64,000 nucleotides of DNA from Adineta vaga (lineage: Eukaryota; Rotifera): contig CP075495.1 of the NCBI GenBank assembly GCA_021613535.1, forward strand, positions 1,116,001-1,180,000, read 5' to 3'. Shown here one piece after another: positions 10,392-21,337 of this stretch. A program made the translations under genes and the position numbers. Position 1 is the first letter of the stretch; the number at the start of each line of letters is the position of its first letter. The notes beneath the pieces were generated by a model that had not been told where the DNA came from, searched no databases, and worked only from the letters and a program-made list of their open reading frames with translations.

Positions 10392-11566
10392 ATGTTATTA
10401 GTCGCGACTTTCCTCGTTTTCCTTGCCACTAGTGCATACGGTCAACATCAATTAACAATTCGTGATAATGGAAAATTATGCTCACAATGGATAGCAATCA
10501 GCGGTGGACAAATATCATACATGCCTAATCGAGAATGTGCCGGACAAGTTGGTTTAGAACAAAACGGCATGACTATTCGTATCTGTTGTCCAGCAATGGC
10601 TACGACTACAGCATCGTCTGTTTTTCCACGTGAATGTGGTAAACAACAATATCAACCATCAAAAGCTCGTATCGTTGGAGGAATACATGCCCATCCCAAT
10701 TCATGGGTAAGTAAGATAAAAAAAAAAGTCAAATTGAATTATATTTATTAGAGATTCAACTTATTTATCACTTTTAGCCATGGCAAGTTCGTTTACAACT
10801 TGGTAATGGTCTTTGTGGTGGATCTCTTATTGATTCAAGACACGTTCTTACAGCAGCTCACTGCTTTCAATCACCACTCAGTTTATCAACCTATTATGCT
10901 TTTGTCGGCATGCATGATATCAATAAACCAGTCTATGCTGAACAAAGAATCGGTGTCGAACGAGTTTTTCTCCATGAACAATATAATACAAACACACAAG
11001 AAAATGATGTTGCTATTATTCGTCTAGCAACACCTGTGACAGTATCAGACAAAATTAATTTTATCTGCTTACCAGGTCCCGAAGCCATCGCTGCCAATGA
11101 AACAGTTTGGGTTGGTAAGTAACTATTATCATCATTTCTCCTTTCGAAACGAACAATTTTTCATCTTCATATTTTTAGCTGGTTGGGGTACAACATCATT
11201 TCAAGGTTCAGCAAGTCCAGTCTTGAAACAAACATCATTACATACAATGCCAAATCGTTGTGGACAAATTTATGGTAACTATAACAATCAAAAACAAATG
11301 TGTGCTGGTGCTCATGGAGGTGGTCGTGATACATGTCAAGGAGATTCAGGTGGTCCATTGATGTTTGAATCAAACGGACAATGGTAAATGAGTTATTTTT
11401 CTTTCTTATCTATTTTGTTAAGATTATATTTTGACTTGTTTTTTATAGGTTTTTGAATGGTATCGTTAGTTATGGTCATCAATGTGCAGTTGCAGGATAT
11501 CCTGGTGTATATGCCCGTGTTAGTTATTATCTTCCATGGATCAGAAGTAAAACAGGAATGGCTTAA
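10392..11566 (+). CDS. secreted trypsin-like serine protease (S1 family)
   Basis: Four exons: 10392-10706, 10778-11114, 11179-11383, 11449-11566, all with GT-AG introns, giving 324 aa. Signal peptide 1-17. A small N-terminal domain with Cys30, Cys49 and the pair Cys65-Cys66 precedes a Ser/Thr/Ala linker; it resembles a CLIP domain but has too few cysteines. Zymogen activation would cut at Arg93 before IVGG, and Cys82 can hold the propeptide to the protease. The catalytic triad is His133 (LTAAHC), Asp182 (NDVAII) and Ser274 (GDSGGP). Asp268 at the S1 pocket position predicts cleavage after Lys or Arg. Poly(A) signal at 11601. Likely an extracellular or digestive protease. Confidence 0.93.
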
Positions 11567-12923
11567 ACTTTTTTTCTGATATATCTGAAAAACGTATTGA
11601 AATAAAATATAATTACAAAACTATCGATATATTTGTTCTTTTTATTATCTTGACTCATATACATTCTAAAAATAATTGCTTGATAAAAGTGACGAAAACG
11701 TAATATTATTCTTTATTTACAACATAAATAAAACAGATTTTCTAATTATATTCTGAAAAAAATCAAAATCGTATGATCTCGCGAAACTAATTTAACACAA
11801 ATTAAGTGAAGAAAATTTCATATTTCTTAATAAAATGATCTATGTGATTAGTTTTTGATTCAAGACGGTTATACATAAGGAATCATTTGCAGAATATTTC
11901 TATAGAACAGAGCTTTGCTTTAACCTCTACTTAAATTGACAATGGTCAAAAAATAGCAGCGTTTCAAATGAAATAAAATTTTTGTCTTATAAAAGACTAT
12001 TTGACAAATGATTTCACTTAACATTTGTACCGAAATTTTCTAGTATCGTAATATATGATTAATTCGTTTCATATTTTCTTTCTTAATCTTTTTTTTGTCA
12101 TAAGAAAGTAATCTATACTTTATTTTTTGTTTCAATTAATATCAAATATCATAATTATTTTTATCACTGTTTCTTCATTTTTTATCAAAAATAATTGGTT
12201 CAAAAAAGTTAAACGATTCCGACTAATTCTTTAACATATTTAATAGATATTTCTGTCTTATTAGTATGTCTGATAATGTTTCCTTCCTATGTATTACAAC
12301 AAACAATTATGCTTTCAAATTTGTTTTCTTTAAAATGTTTTCATTAAAGCAAAAAAAAAAAGAAAAATGTATGAAGTATTGAATATTATTTTAAAGACAT
12401 TCATCAATGTGACGTGGCTTCAATTTCTGTTGTTCTCTCTCTTGTGAATATTTAATTTGCCTTTTTTTTATGCTAAACGTTACTTTGTGTAAATTTTCAG
12501 ACTGTTTTTTGGGTAAAAAAATTCTTTTTCTTTTTCAAGTAAGCAACATTATGTTATTATGTCTCGTATTAGAAAAGATATATGAAATATAAATGTTTTC
12601 TCCCTTGAATAACTGATTTTCTATTTCATGAATTCGATATTATCTATAGATCTACAAATTTATAGATGTGTCTTTTCAGTGTTTGAGAATAGGATTGAAA
12701 GAGAATTATAATAACTATTTAGTATCATATGATTGAATGTCTATATCGAATAAAAAGCTTTGTTTTGTTAAACTCTTATATATAAGGAAGAGAAATATAT
12801 GTAGAGATCAACTCTTTGATGAAATATAGAATAACCTGACAACAAAAAAAAAACACATCATCTGTAGACATGTTTTAATAACTTTAGATGTGAAGAAATA
12901 CATTATACTTATTAGAATAGATC
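11567..12923. other. intergenic, nothing recognised
   Basis: AT-rich with long T and A runs. No open frame of useful length and no repeat array seen. Confidence 0.55.
11601..11606 (+). terminator. poly(A) signal of the trypsin-like gene
   Basis: AATAAA 35 nt after the stop codon. Confidence 0.5.
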
Positions 12924-14304
12924 ATGACAATATCAAATATCAGTTCGTCTAATTCTCAACATTCGAAATCATTCAAGATTCGTCTCTTTGTATTTATTGC
13001 TTTTATTATTATTATTTCATGTTTAATCTTCATTCGATTGGATTTAACCATACCTCATACAAGTATTCAAAGTATATTCAATCGATCAATTATTTTCCAT
13101 AAAAGTAATATTACATTTTCAACATCAATTAGAAACAATACAACTCAGATCAAAGATACAGATATAAATTTAACAAATAATACAAAACTTAATTTAAATT
13201 CAAATAATTCTGATCAACCAAAAGAAGCATTTGTGACATTTTGTAATAATAATCCATTATATCTATCAATATTCGAAGTTTTATTAGATTCAATTCATAC
13301 TTTTTCAACGAGACATATAATTGCATTTGGAATTGATGTTGATCTCAATATCGATACGAAGAAATATCCTCGACTTATTAAACGACGAATTTCACAACGT
13401 GATTGTGGACCGGTAATACATCATTCTTCACTTAAATTTCAGGATAATAAATCACGTATTTCTTTTTTTTTTATTTTAGTCAGTTTATTTCTGTAAAATA
13501 CATGCTATTGTTAGTAGCAATGTTGAATACGGTGTTTTAATGGAAACAGATGATGTAGTCAATTACAATGTTGATGTTCTCTTTGATGTTCTTCACGCTT
13601 GGCCATATCCAGTACCAATATCACCACGTCATCCTGATGATCCACATAATTATTTTGATTTTATGAAAGAATTCAATGTTTCTAAACGTACGACACCTTA
13701 TCTACATGCTCATATGATATGGAACTATCGTGCAATGCCGTTTTTACGAAATCTTCAGTCAGTTTTACATCAGGGACATTTTCATGGTGCAAATTATGAT
13801 GAAACAGCTGTTAATGTTATGCTGTGGCAGGCTAAAGCTGATCATACATTATGCAAATATGGTAAGAATATAAACATTACATCTTTATAATCATAGAAAA
13901 ATATATTGTTCGAATTGATCGATAAGTCGAATTATATTATTCTTTGAACTATATATGAGAGCATAGAACACATGAATATATATGTAGAGGAGAAGAAAAA
14001 AAAACACTATTTTATTATTTTAGATCCTTTTTTCTCGTATTCAGAAGTGTATGAACGTTGGCCAATAATAACAAATTGTTCTAAATATTGTCATACAGTA
14101 TTTCTAACATTGCATGGTAGTAAAGAAGCTCGAACATCTGCAGCACTTTTAGAAAGATTAAAAAAAATGAGAGGTAAACCAACAGTACAAACACTTGGTA
14201 TGGGTGGTCTATATCATTTGAATGATACTAATATTACATGCTGTTATCCAGATAGTAAACCATCACCAATTCATCCACTTTTATGCAAACATTCGAAAAA
14301 CTAA
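12924..14304 (+). CDS. type II membrane protein, glycosyltransferase-like
   Basis: Three exons: 12924-13412, 13480-13861, 14024-14304, joined in frame to 383 aa. Residues about 20-40 form a single hydrophobic anchor (LFVFIAFIIIISCLIFI) after a short Ser/Lys-rich cytosolic tail, followed by an Asn/Thr-rich stalk with many N-glycosylation sequons. This is the usual layout of Golgi glycosyltransferases. In the lumenal domain, METDD (exon 2) resembles an acidic DxD-type metal and nucleotide-sugar site. I cannot name the family with confidence; it is probably a nucleotide-diphospho-sugar transferase-like protein. Confidence 0.72.
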
Positions 14305-14824
14305 GAGGAATTTTTTAGTAAAATATTGTAAACTGATTTTTAATAATAAAATAAAATATTGATAAAGAAATCAGATGATAATAATGATTAGTCGTAGTAT
14401 AAATATTACTAATAATGAAAATGAACTTTTCAAGTAATATTTTGATAATTTTATGATAATATTGACACAATTTTGAATAACATATAGATGAAAGGTGAAA
14501 GCTTATCGTTGATATTTTTGTAATGAATAGATATGAAAATAAAGTTTCTTTTTCTTTTAACATGTATAAACGAGTATTATATAATCGTTTTACTTTCATG
14601 ATACACATATGCATTCGATAAGAATTGAATGAATTTAGATTCAATAGAATGATTTATATATATATATATATATCGTAACTTATGTTTTAGGCGTATAGTG
14701 AAGTCAGTACATTTATCGTTCATTTAAATGTATTTGCATTGAAATATCGTCGCTCGTTAACGATAGAATTGTATATGAATGATTATTTTAAATAAGAATA
14801 GAAAATGTTCAATTTTTTTTTCAG
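14305..14824. other. intergenic; TA microsatellite
   Basis: AT-rich sequence with a TA repeat at 14655-14672. It ends in a T-run and TCAG directly against the next start codon. Confidence 0.5.
14810..14824 (+). promoter_or_regulatory. splice-acceptor tract abutting a start codon (candidate trans-splice site)
   Basis: A pyrimidine run ending in TCAG at 14821-14824 is followed immediately by the ATG at 14825. With no coding exon visible upstream, this fits addition of a spliced leader or a purely untranslated first exon. Confidence 0.4.
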
Positions 14825-15547
14825 ATGTTCTCTTATATTATTATTGTTATTGTCTATTTTTCTTTGATTGAAGGTCAATTAAATGACACTATTATTCGTC
14901 AAACACGTCCTCTGTCATCATCTACATTCGATGAAATCATAATTGATGGTGCATTTGACATATTTTTAAGTCAAACATCAACTCCTAGTGTTGAAATTGA
15001 AGCACCTATTGATATTCAAAATTATATTATTGTCAAAATTATTGAAAATCATATTCTTTCTATTTCTATTCAAGGATCAGTAATGATCAATAAAAATATT
15101 TATGCTTATATTAAATTTCCTTCGCCATTACGTCGTTATACAATTAAAGGTACTGGAAATATCTTAACCGATGATAATGGAATATCAAATGATAATACAG
15201 AAGGATTTATTTTAAATAATCAAGGTGTAGCAAATATTGCCATACGATTAAATGTCACGAAACTTCAAGTTAATCATACAGGAACAGGCAATAGTCGATT
15301 TTGGGGTGAAGTACGAGGTGAAGCATATTTTAATGCGAAAGGAGTCGGTGATATCAATGCATTAAATTTAATAACAAAACAAGCTAAAGTACAATCGACA
15401 GGTGTTAGTATTGTACGAATTGCAGCGACCGATGATGTTCAGATTGAAGTATCTGGTATTTCAAGTGTTTATTATCGATTACCTGTAGGAAAAAAACCTA
15501 GTAAAGCTATTGCAACTGGACTTGGAAAAATTGTACTTATTCATTGA
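14825..15547 (+). CDS. secreted DUF2807-like (GIN / adhesin-head) protein
   Basis: One uninterrupted 240-codon exon with signal peptide (MFSYIIIVIVYFSLIEG, then QLN). The rest has the signature of the DUF2807 family, a right-handed beta fold best known from Bacteroidetes cell-surface proteins: an opening FDEIIIDGAFDIFLSQ, then repeated short strands around Gly-rich turns (KGTGN, HTGTGNSRFWG, AKGVGDINA, ATGLGKI). Its role is unknown. With no intron and a mostly bacterial family, gene transfer is plausible, although base composition now matches the neighbours. Confidence 0.8.
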   Translation: MFSYIIIVIVYFSLIEGQLNDTIIRQTRPLSSSTFDEIIIDGAFDIFLSQTSTPSVEIEAPIDIQNYIIVKIIENHILSISIQGSVMINKNIYAYIKFPSPLRRYTIKGTGNILTDDNGISNDNTEGFILNNQGVANIAIRLNVTKLQVNHTGTGNSRFWGEVRGEAYFNAKGVGDINALNLITKQAKVQSTGVSIVRIAATDDVQIEVSGISSVYYRLPVGKKPSKAIATGLGKIVLIH

Positions 15548-16701
15548 ATCTTTCTTTATATGATTTATTAGACAGGGTTTATCATATCTTTAAAATAGTT
15601 GGGTTTTTTTTGCTTGGTACATACATTTTGTTGTGAATTGTATTGTTTTATGTTTACTGTGCATATTTTCATTATTGGTAAAAACAATACGTAAGAGAAA
15701 AAGAATTGTTTTTTCAACTTCTCATGAAAGTGTTTTGTTCGACACTTCACTATTCATTTTCTACTTCGATAAGACAAAAAGAATGAAATCGAATGCTTCA
15801 AACAGTTGTTATTCTATTCAACAATGTTATTTTTATCATTTACTGATTTATTTTATTCAAACGAAAACAGTCAGATCAAAATTGAAAATATATATTACTT
15901 TTCTTTTTTTATTCGCTCAAAACTGATCATCGAAAGGTATTGGCGTTACAAAATGATGAGAAAACAAAAAGAAGAAAGACTCAAGAAACAGTCTAAGGAG
16001 TTGAATCTTCGAACCACTCACGATTGACATAGAGTAATCATATAGAGAGACACGTTCAAAGATCAGTTCACCATCTGTGGAGTCAGCTAATGCAACTAAG
16101 TGCTTGTTCCACTATCTAAAGCATCTGTCTTCCACATTGATCCAAAACTATGAACGACAATTGAATCATTTTTATGTATATCGGTTACTGTTTATCTTCA
16201 TTAAAAGACGTAGAAACATTTAATTACGCACATACGAGCATACTTTTTACTTTTTCAGAAAAAAATATTCATTCGCATTACTGAGAATTGTTTGTTTCTC
16301 ATTATTCCTCGATTTTCTTTTTTAACCGCATTCTTGACAAAATTGTCCAAGCCACAACAATAACAATTCGCTCGTTCGCTTTATTTTCAATAGTTTGATC
16401 CATAATTGTTGTTGATCACAGAATATTTCAATCCTTTTATATATACATATATGTTTTCTTCAAACTCAACAAAAAAAAACCTAAAGAAAAAAGACGTCTC
16501 ATATATTTTTCTTTTCTTCTCTTCTCATTTAATGTGGTTGCTGACGGTTAAATTGTTCTTTTTCTTTTTCAATCTTGTAAATCAAAACAGTTGAAAATAT
16601 TTTCTTTCGAATTCTTTTCGTTGTGGTCTTCTTCATCTTTTACCATATTTACATACATTTTCAGTTTTGAAAGCAGCATCAATCAAATACCGATTACAAT
16701 C
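15548..16701. other. intergenic, nothing recognised
   Basis: Short open frames at 15633-16027 and 16406-16594 are AT-driven and resemble nothing known. TTTTCAG at about 16665 may be a 5' splice acceptor of the next gene. Confidence 0.5.
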
Positions 16702-19700
16702 ATGTCAACTAAAATCTTCCTTCGACGATTAACGGATATGGCAACATTTGATACACTTCAAGATAAACTTTCTCGTCTCAATGATACCTATTCGGTAAGT
16801 ATGATGAAATTATCTACATACGAAAATTGAAATCAAACATGTCAAAAAATCTATAAGTAATTTGTATTTAAGGTAAATTCAATCGATACGAATGTTTCTC
16901 GATGTATCGATATTATCGAGCTCAATGCTCGTGTTCAACGAGAACTTTTCAAACTTCTCAATCTTGTTTCAGCTGAAGGCAAGTCTTTTACAAAATGTTT
17001 TTTTTTGTGTGTTTGTGTTTTGCATTATCGAAAACAAAAGCTTTAACTAACCAAGGAAAAGAAACGATCGTTACGAACACATACGTAAAAACCAAACAAT
17101 GCTTACTTCGAAAAAAAAGAGAATTAAAACTTTTTCTTTGTACATAACAAATAACAACAACATCAGAGGGCGTTTTTCAAGGTTGAATTCATCGTGTGAA
17201 TAAGAATGCTCGATGTCATTTTGAATATAAGGTAATTTATAGAAAATATTAAAAAGAAGAGAGAAGATGTATCAGAAATAGAATAGTCATCATAATCATA
17301 AAGTATACTTGAGAATCATTTATTTCCGTAAGAAAAAGAAAAGAATAACATACGTTTTCATTTTCTATGTAAATTCATATAGATTTATTCAATGAATTTA
17401 TTATCAATCATTCAAAATCTTTGATTAACTTCAAGAATGACCTTTCTTATTTCATCAATGTTTTATGTTCAGTCGTTTCTATCGATTCTTCTTCAGTTCA
17501 CTTCGTTTCTTAGATTAATCTTATCATGAAATATAGGTCGAATGTCATACAATTAACATAAAATGCATCTATACTAAAAGTTGACTTTTCTTCTTCTTCT
17601 TCTGATTCACAATAGATAATGATACTCATCCGTACTTCTCAATGTCATGAGTATGACGATAGACAATTAATGTAATGAATTTCTTGATAGTTAAGTTTAG
17701 AAACAAACTAATAATACAAACAGTAGACCAATTTAACCTGAAGGCATTTAAGAAAAAAAAAAGAAATAAAGATAAACGTTTATGTCTCATGCACGCGATC
17801 CGTAATGAATAGTAGTGTGTAGCACTAAAGAATTGCATTTACAATGTGAAAGTCTGTAGTGAATCACATGCACACATATTTGTATGTGTTATTTTAGTAA
17901 TGATAGTTTACGAATAGACTTTTCTTTTGAACATCATTTTCTAAAAGCATTAGGGATTAGTACAACATGCTATTATTTCATCTGTCTCTCGTTTTCCATT
18001 TTCCGTCATCCATAATTAAGTAGGAGCAATAGTTTTCTTCGGTCTCTTCTTTTCCTTTTTTTTTATATTCCGATGCATCTTTCATGCACATTTCCTTTTT
18101 TGAAGAGTACGTACGAGAACATCAGCATGAATAAATGAGAAAAAAGATTAGTAATGTTACGTGTCTTTCCTTTGAATTAGTCAATACTGACTGAAATCTA
18201 TACAAGAGATTTCATTAAAAGAAGAAGAAGAAGAAGAAGAAGAAGAAGAAAAAATAGCGACACATTTGCTATACATGATCAACTCTATTATTTCTATCGG
18301 TACTATCATTATGAACAAAAGAAAAGCGAACGAATAAAGGAGTGGCAATTCAAACTAGTCGTTCTCATATTGCGTGCGTTCTTTATCATTATTATGTGAA
18401 ACACGGAATATGAGAAATACAAAGACATTCCGAACGTCAATTTTGAGACGATAGAAAAGTATAAGGAAGAGGAAAAGAATAGATATACTCATGATGACGG
18501 TAAATGATGAATTTCTCATTTATTTTTATTGAACATATACATAGACAAAGAGCAATTTCTATGAACAAAAGATCTTTAGAATATATCAAATTTTCATAAG
18601 ACAAAACAAAAAGAAGAAGAAGATCAGACATTTTGATTGTTACGACTAATCAATATCAAACTGAATCAGTCATGAAAACTTTAAGTAAAGAAATCGATTT
18701 TCTGCTCTCGTGCACATCTTTCTTTTTTTCATTGTGCATATGGCAAATAATGTTCTCATCTTCCGAAACATCCATTTTTCTCCCTTCTCTTTTTTCTGTA
18801 GATTCTCATTTGTCATCTTCTTTTCTTTCTATTATGCTTATCGTCTAACTAAAACTCGCAAATGCTCGATCGAGTTGCATTATAATAAGAAAAAAAAATC
18901 TCATCATGATTGTTCAACTATTGTATGCGTGTGTGTGTGTGATGTGCGAAAGAGAGAAGAAGAGGAAAGAAGTCGGTTTCTTTTTTCTGACATCGTCGTC
19001 AAATGGAAATGCTTTCTTCCGGGTGTCGATCTTTTTTTCTTCTTCTTCTTTCTCTATTACTTCTCGTCTCGTTCATAGCGACAATTGAGAAAGATAAAAA
19101 GCAGTGTTCACTCACATTCTATCTTCTTATGCTTTCACATACACACATAATAATCTTGCACGAGATAGCTGATACACTTAGTGCATTGTTTAGTTTCCTC
19201 TGTATTACAAGCACCAGGTGATATCAGCTTCTATCGGCGGGGAATAATAATCATTAAACTCTCCTCTCTTGTTCCATACATTCTCATATATTATATATAT
19301 ATATAGGTGGTGTTTATGGTGGTGCGTCAACAATTCGAGCACGACTTTTACCATTTCTTAATGTTGAAGCATCATATCTCAATGGTTTGTTGAGTAATAC
19401 AGGTTCGGATTTATATCCATATGCATGGTGGCGTTATCCGTACGCACATCTACGTACAACAGCTGAATTTCATTCATTGGCTAATGAATATGAAGGTAAT
19501 TTGAATAATTTGGAATTGGATTTACGCGATGCCAATGATGATAATGCTCGACTTGAAGCAGAGTAAATATTATTTGATATTTTTACCTATACTAATAGTT
19601 CTATTCAGATTGGAAGAAACACGAGCAGAATTAATTGATGAACGCGCGAAATCAACAGGTGAAAAGATGTTCATTGAAGCTGAATTGTCCAATTTACGAA

Positions 19701-21100
19701 CACGGTAAATTAAACGAATAGAAATCTGTTTATTCATTATAAAATTCTTTTTTTTTAATAGACTTAGTGACACAGAATTTCGTCTTACACTTGAACGTTA
19801 TAAACCACGATCGGATATTATTCTTGATCATACCGAACGTGATATTCGTCGTTTACGTAATGATATTGAATTAGCACAAATTCATTCACGATCATCTTCA
19901 CCAGTTCCAAGGTAACTAATTTTCTCATCGACAATGACTTTTATAAACTCTCGGAGAATTAATTTTAGCTATACGACACGACGTTCTTTGTCACCAACTC
20001 GTTCATTAGTTCCATTAACATCATCGAGTTCGTCAGTACAAGTAGTCCGTGAAGATTCGCTTATTCAATGTTACAATGATTTAAATGCGCGCGAACGACT
20101 CAGTGCCATGGACATTCTTCGATCTGTTTCTGATGATTTCGATATGAATCGACGCATCTGTTTTACTGTTATTCAGGTAATTATAAAAGATTTTCCTTTT
20201 ATTCTATTACTCATTCTCTGTTCTTTTAGGAAGCATTTTCAGTAGCAAAACGTCGTTCGAATGAATGGAAACTATGTCTTCGTTCGCAATTTGCGATTTC
20301 ACACAAAGGTCCTGACTCACTTGAAGATGTTGTTCAAGATTATATTAATCGAAATGTTGAACCATTTGAATTGCCAAATCTTGTTTCGGTAAAAATTGGA
20401 ATTAAATCAAATTTGATGCTATTTTGAAAGGAGATTTTTTAGGAAATAATCAGTAATTTAAATCGTAATCCACGATTAAGTCTTCCACTTGGTGTTTCTT
20501 ATACATTAATTAGTACATATATTCGAGAAGCAATTCGTGTAGCTTGGCATATGTCATGTCTATCTTATCCATTTGATGTTGCATTTGCCACTGATGGTGA
20601 AGTTTTTGATAGTTCAAAGTAAATTTGATTTAATTGTGAGATGAAATAGAAAGACTGAAGAAATTTAGATATCGACGAAGTTACGATTCGGAATATGGAG
20701 CACCATTAGTTGATCATCATATCTGGCCCGCATTGATGCAAGGTGGACGTGTTGTCGTTACAGTAAGTTTTATTAGAATATTTATTATCTTTATGGTTGA
20801 AATATGTTTTTTCTATAAGGGTGAAGCATGTACAAAACGTGGTGCTTCTTTAGTATGTATTTTCATTATGAATCTTCTATGTGTCATTAATGAATGTATT
20901 CTTTGTAGAGTCGTTCTCGAGCTGCAAGTCCACTTCGTTTAGGTTATACAAGTCCAATTCGTAGTCGATCGATTAGTCCTGTTCGTCGATCACGAACAGC
21001 AAGTCCAGTGAGATTCTCACCGATAAACCGTAATTATTTCAGATTATTTTTACCCATTCTTTCATATCTTTTTTTCTTTTCTTTAGGTTACTATCAATAA
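16702..21100 (+). CDS. SPATA18: mitochondria-eating protein (Mieap) homolog
   Basis: Twelve exons: 16702-16794, 16873-16978, 19307-19562, 19609-19704, 19762-19911, 19969-20176, 20230-20388, 20443-20618, 20669-20762, 20820-20852, 20909-21029, 21087-21100. The family is recognised from the C-terminal domain: SHKGPDSLED, LSLPLGVSYTLIS, YRRSYDSEYGAPLV, WPAL and GEACTKRGAS, ending in an Arg/Ser tail as in vertebrate Mieap. The middle is coiled coil (LDLRDANDDNARLEAE, ELIDERAKS). Mieap acts in mitochondrial quality control at the outer membrane and matrix. Exon 10 is 33 nt. The 57-nt last intron is a multiple of three without a stop, so it could be retained. Intron 2 is 2.3 kb and uses a GC donor. 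Confidence 0.86.
16979..19306 (+). other. 2.3-kb GC-AG intron of the Mieap gene
   Basis: Donor G|GCAAGT after codon GAA; acceptor TATATATAG before GTGGTG. The join yields AEGGVYGG, matching the Glu-Gly-Gly seen at this spot in vertebrate Mieap as I recall it. A GT donor about 20 nt downstream in the same phase is possible but adds seven or eight residues. The intron is about 40 times longer than its neighbours and holds a GAA repeat, TA repeats and pyrimidine-rich DNA; no nested gene is evident. Confidence 0.7.
18220..18250 (+). repeat. GAA trinucleotide microsatellite
   Basis: About ten uninterrupted GAA units inside the long Mieap intron. Confidence 0.95.
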
Positions 21101-21101
21101 A
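21096..21101 (+). terminator. poly(A) signal overlapping the Mieap stop codon
   Basis: AATAAA contains the TAA stop (21098-21100). A second A-rich AATAAA follows at about 21127 and may be the one used. Confidence 0.4.
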
Positions 21102-21337
21102 AACTTGCTGCAGGCCAAACAACTATGAATAAAAACAGACACTATTTTCTTTTCTAACGTAGATAATCATAATAGCATACTTATTCTGTTTCCTACTACC
21201 GATCATGACGAAAGAAGCACGAAAAAATTCACTTTTTTTTTTAAAAATTCATGTGTATTCAGAAAAAAACAAACAAGCATGATTGAATGTTTCCATTTAT
21301 AAAATAGCCTTTTTTTTCTTAATAAAAGTAAAAAAAA

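Noticed and set aside
18633-19221. Several overlapping frames inside the Mieap intron
   Set aside because: They are Phe/Ser-rich translations of pyrimidine runs in three frames, without conserved motifs.
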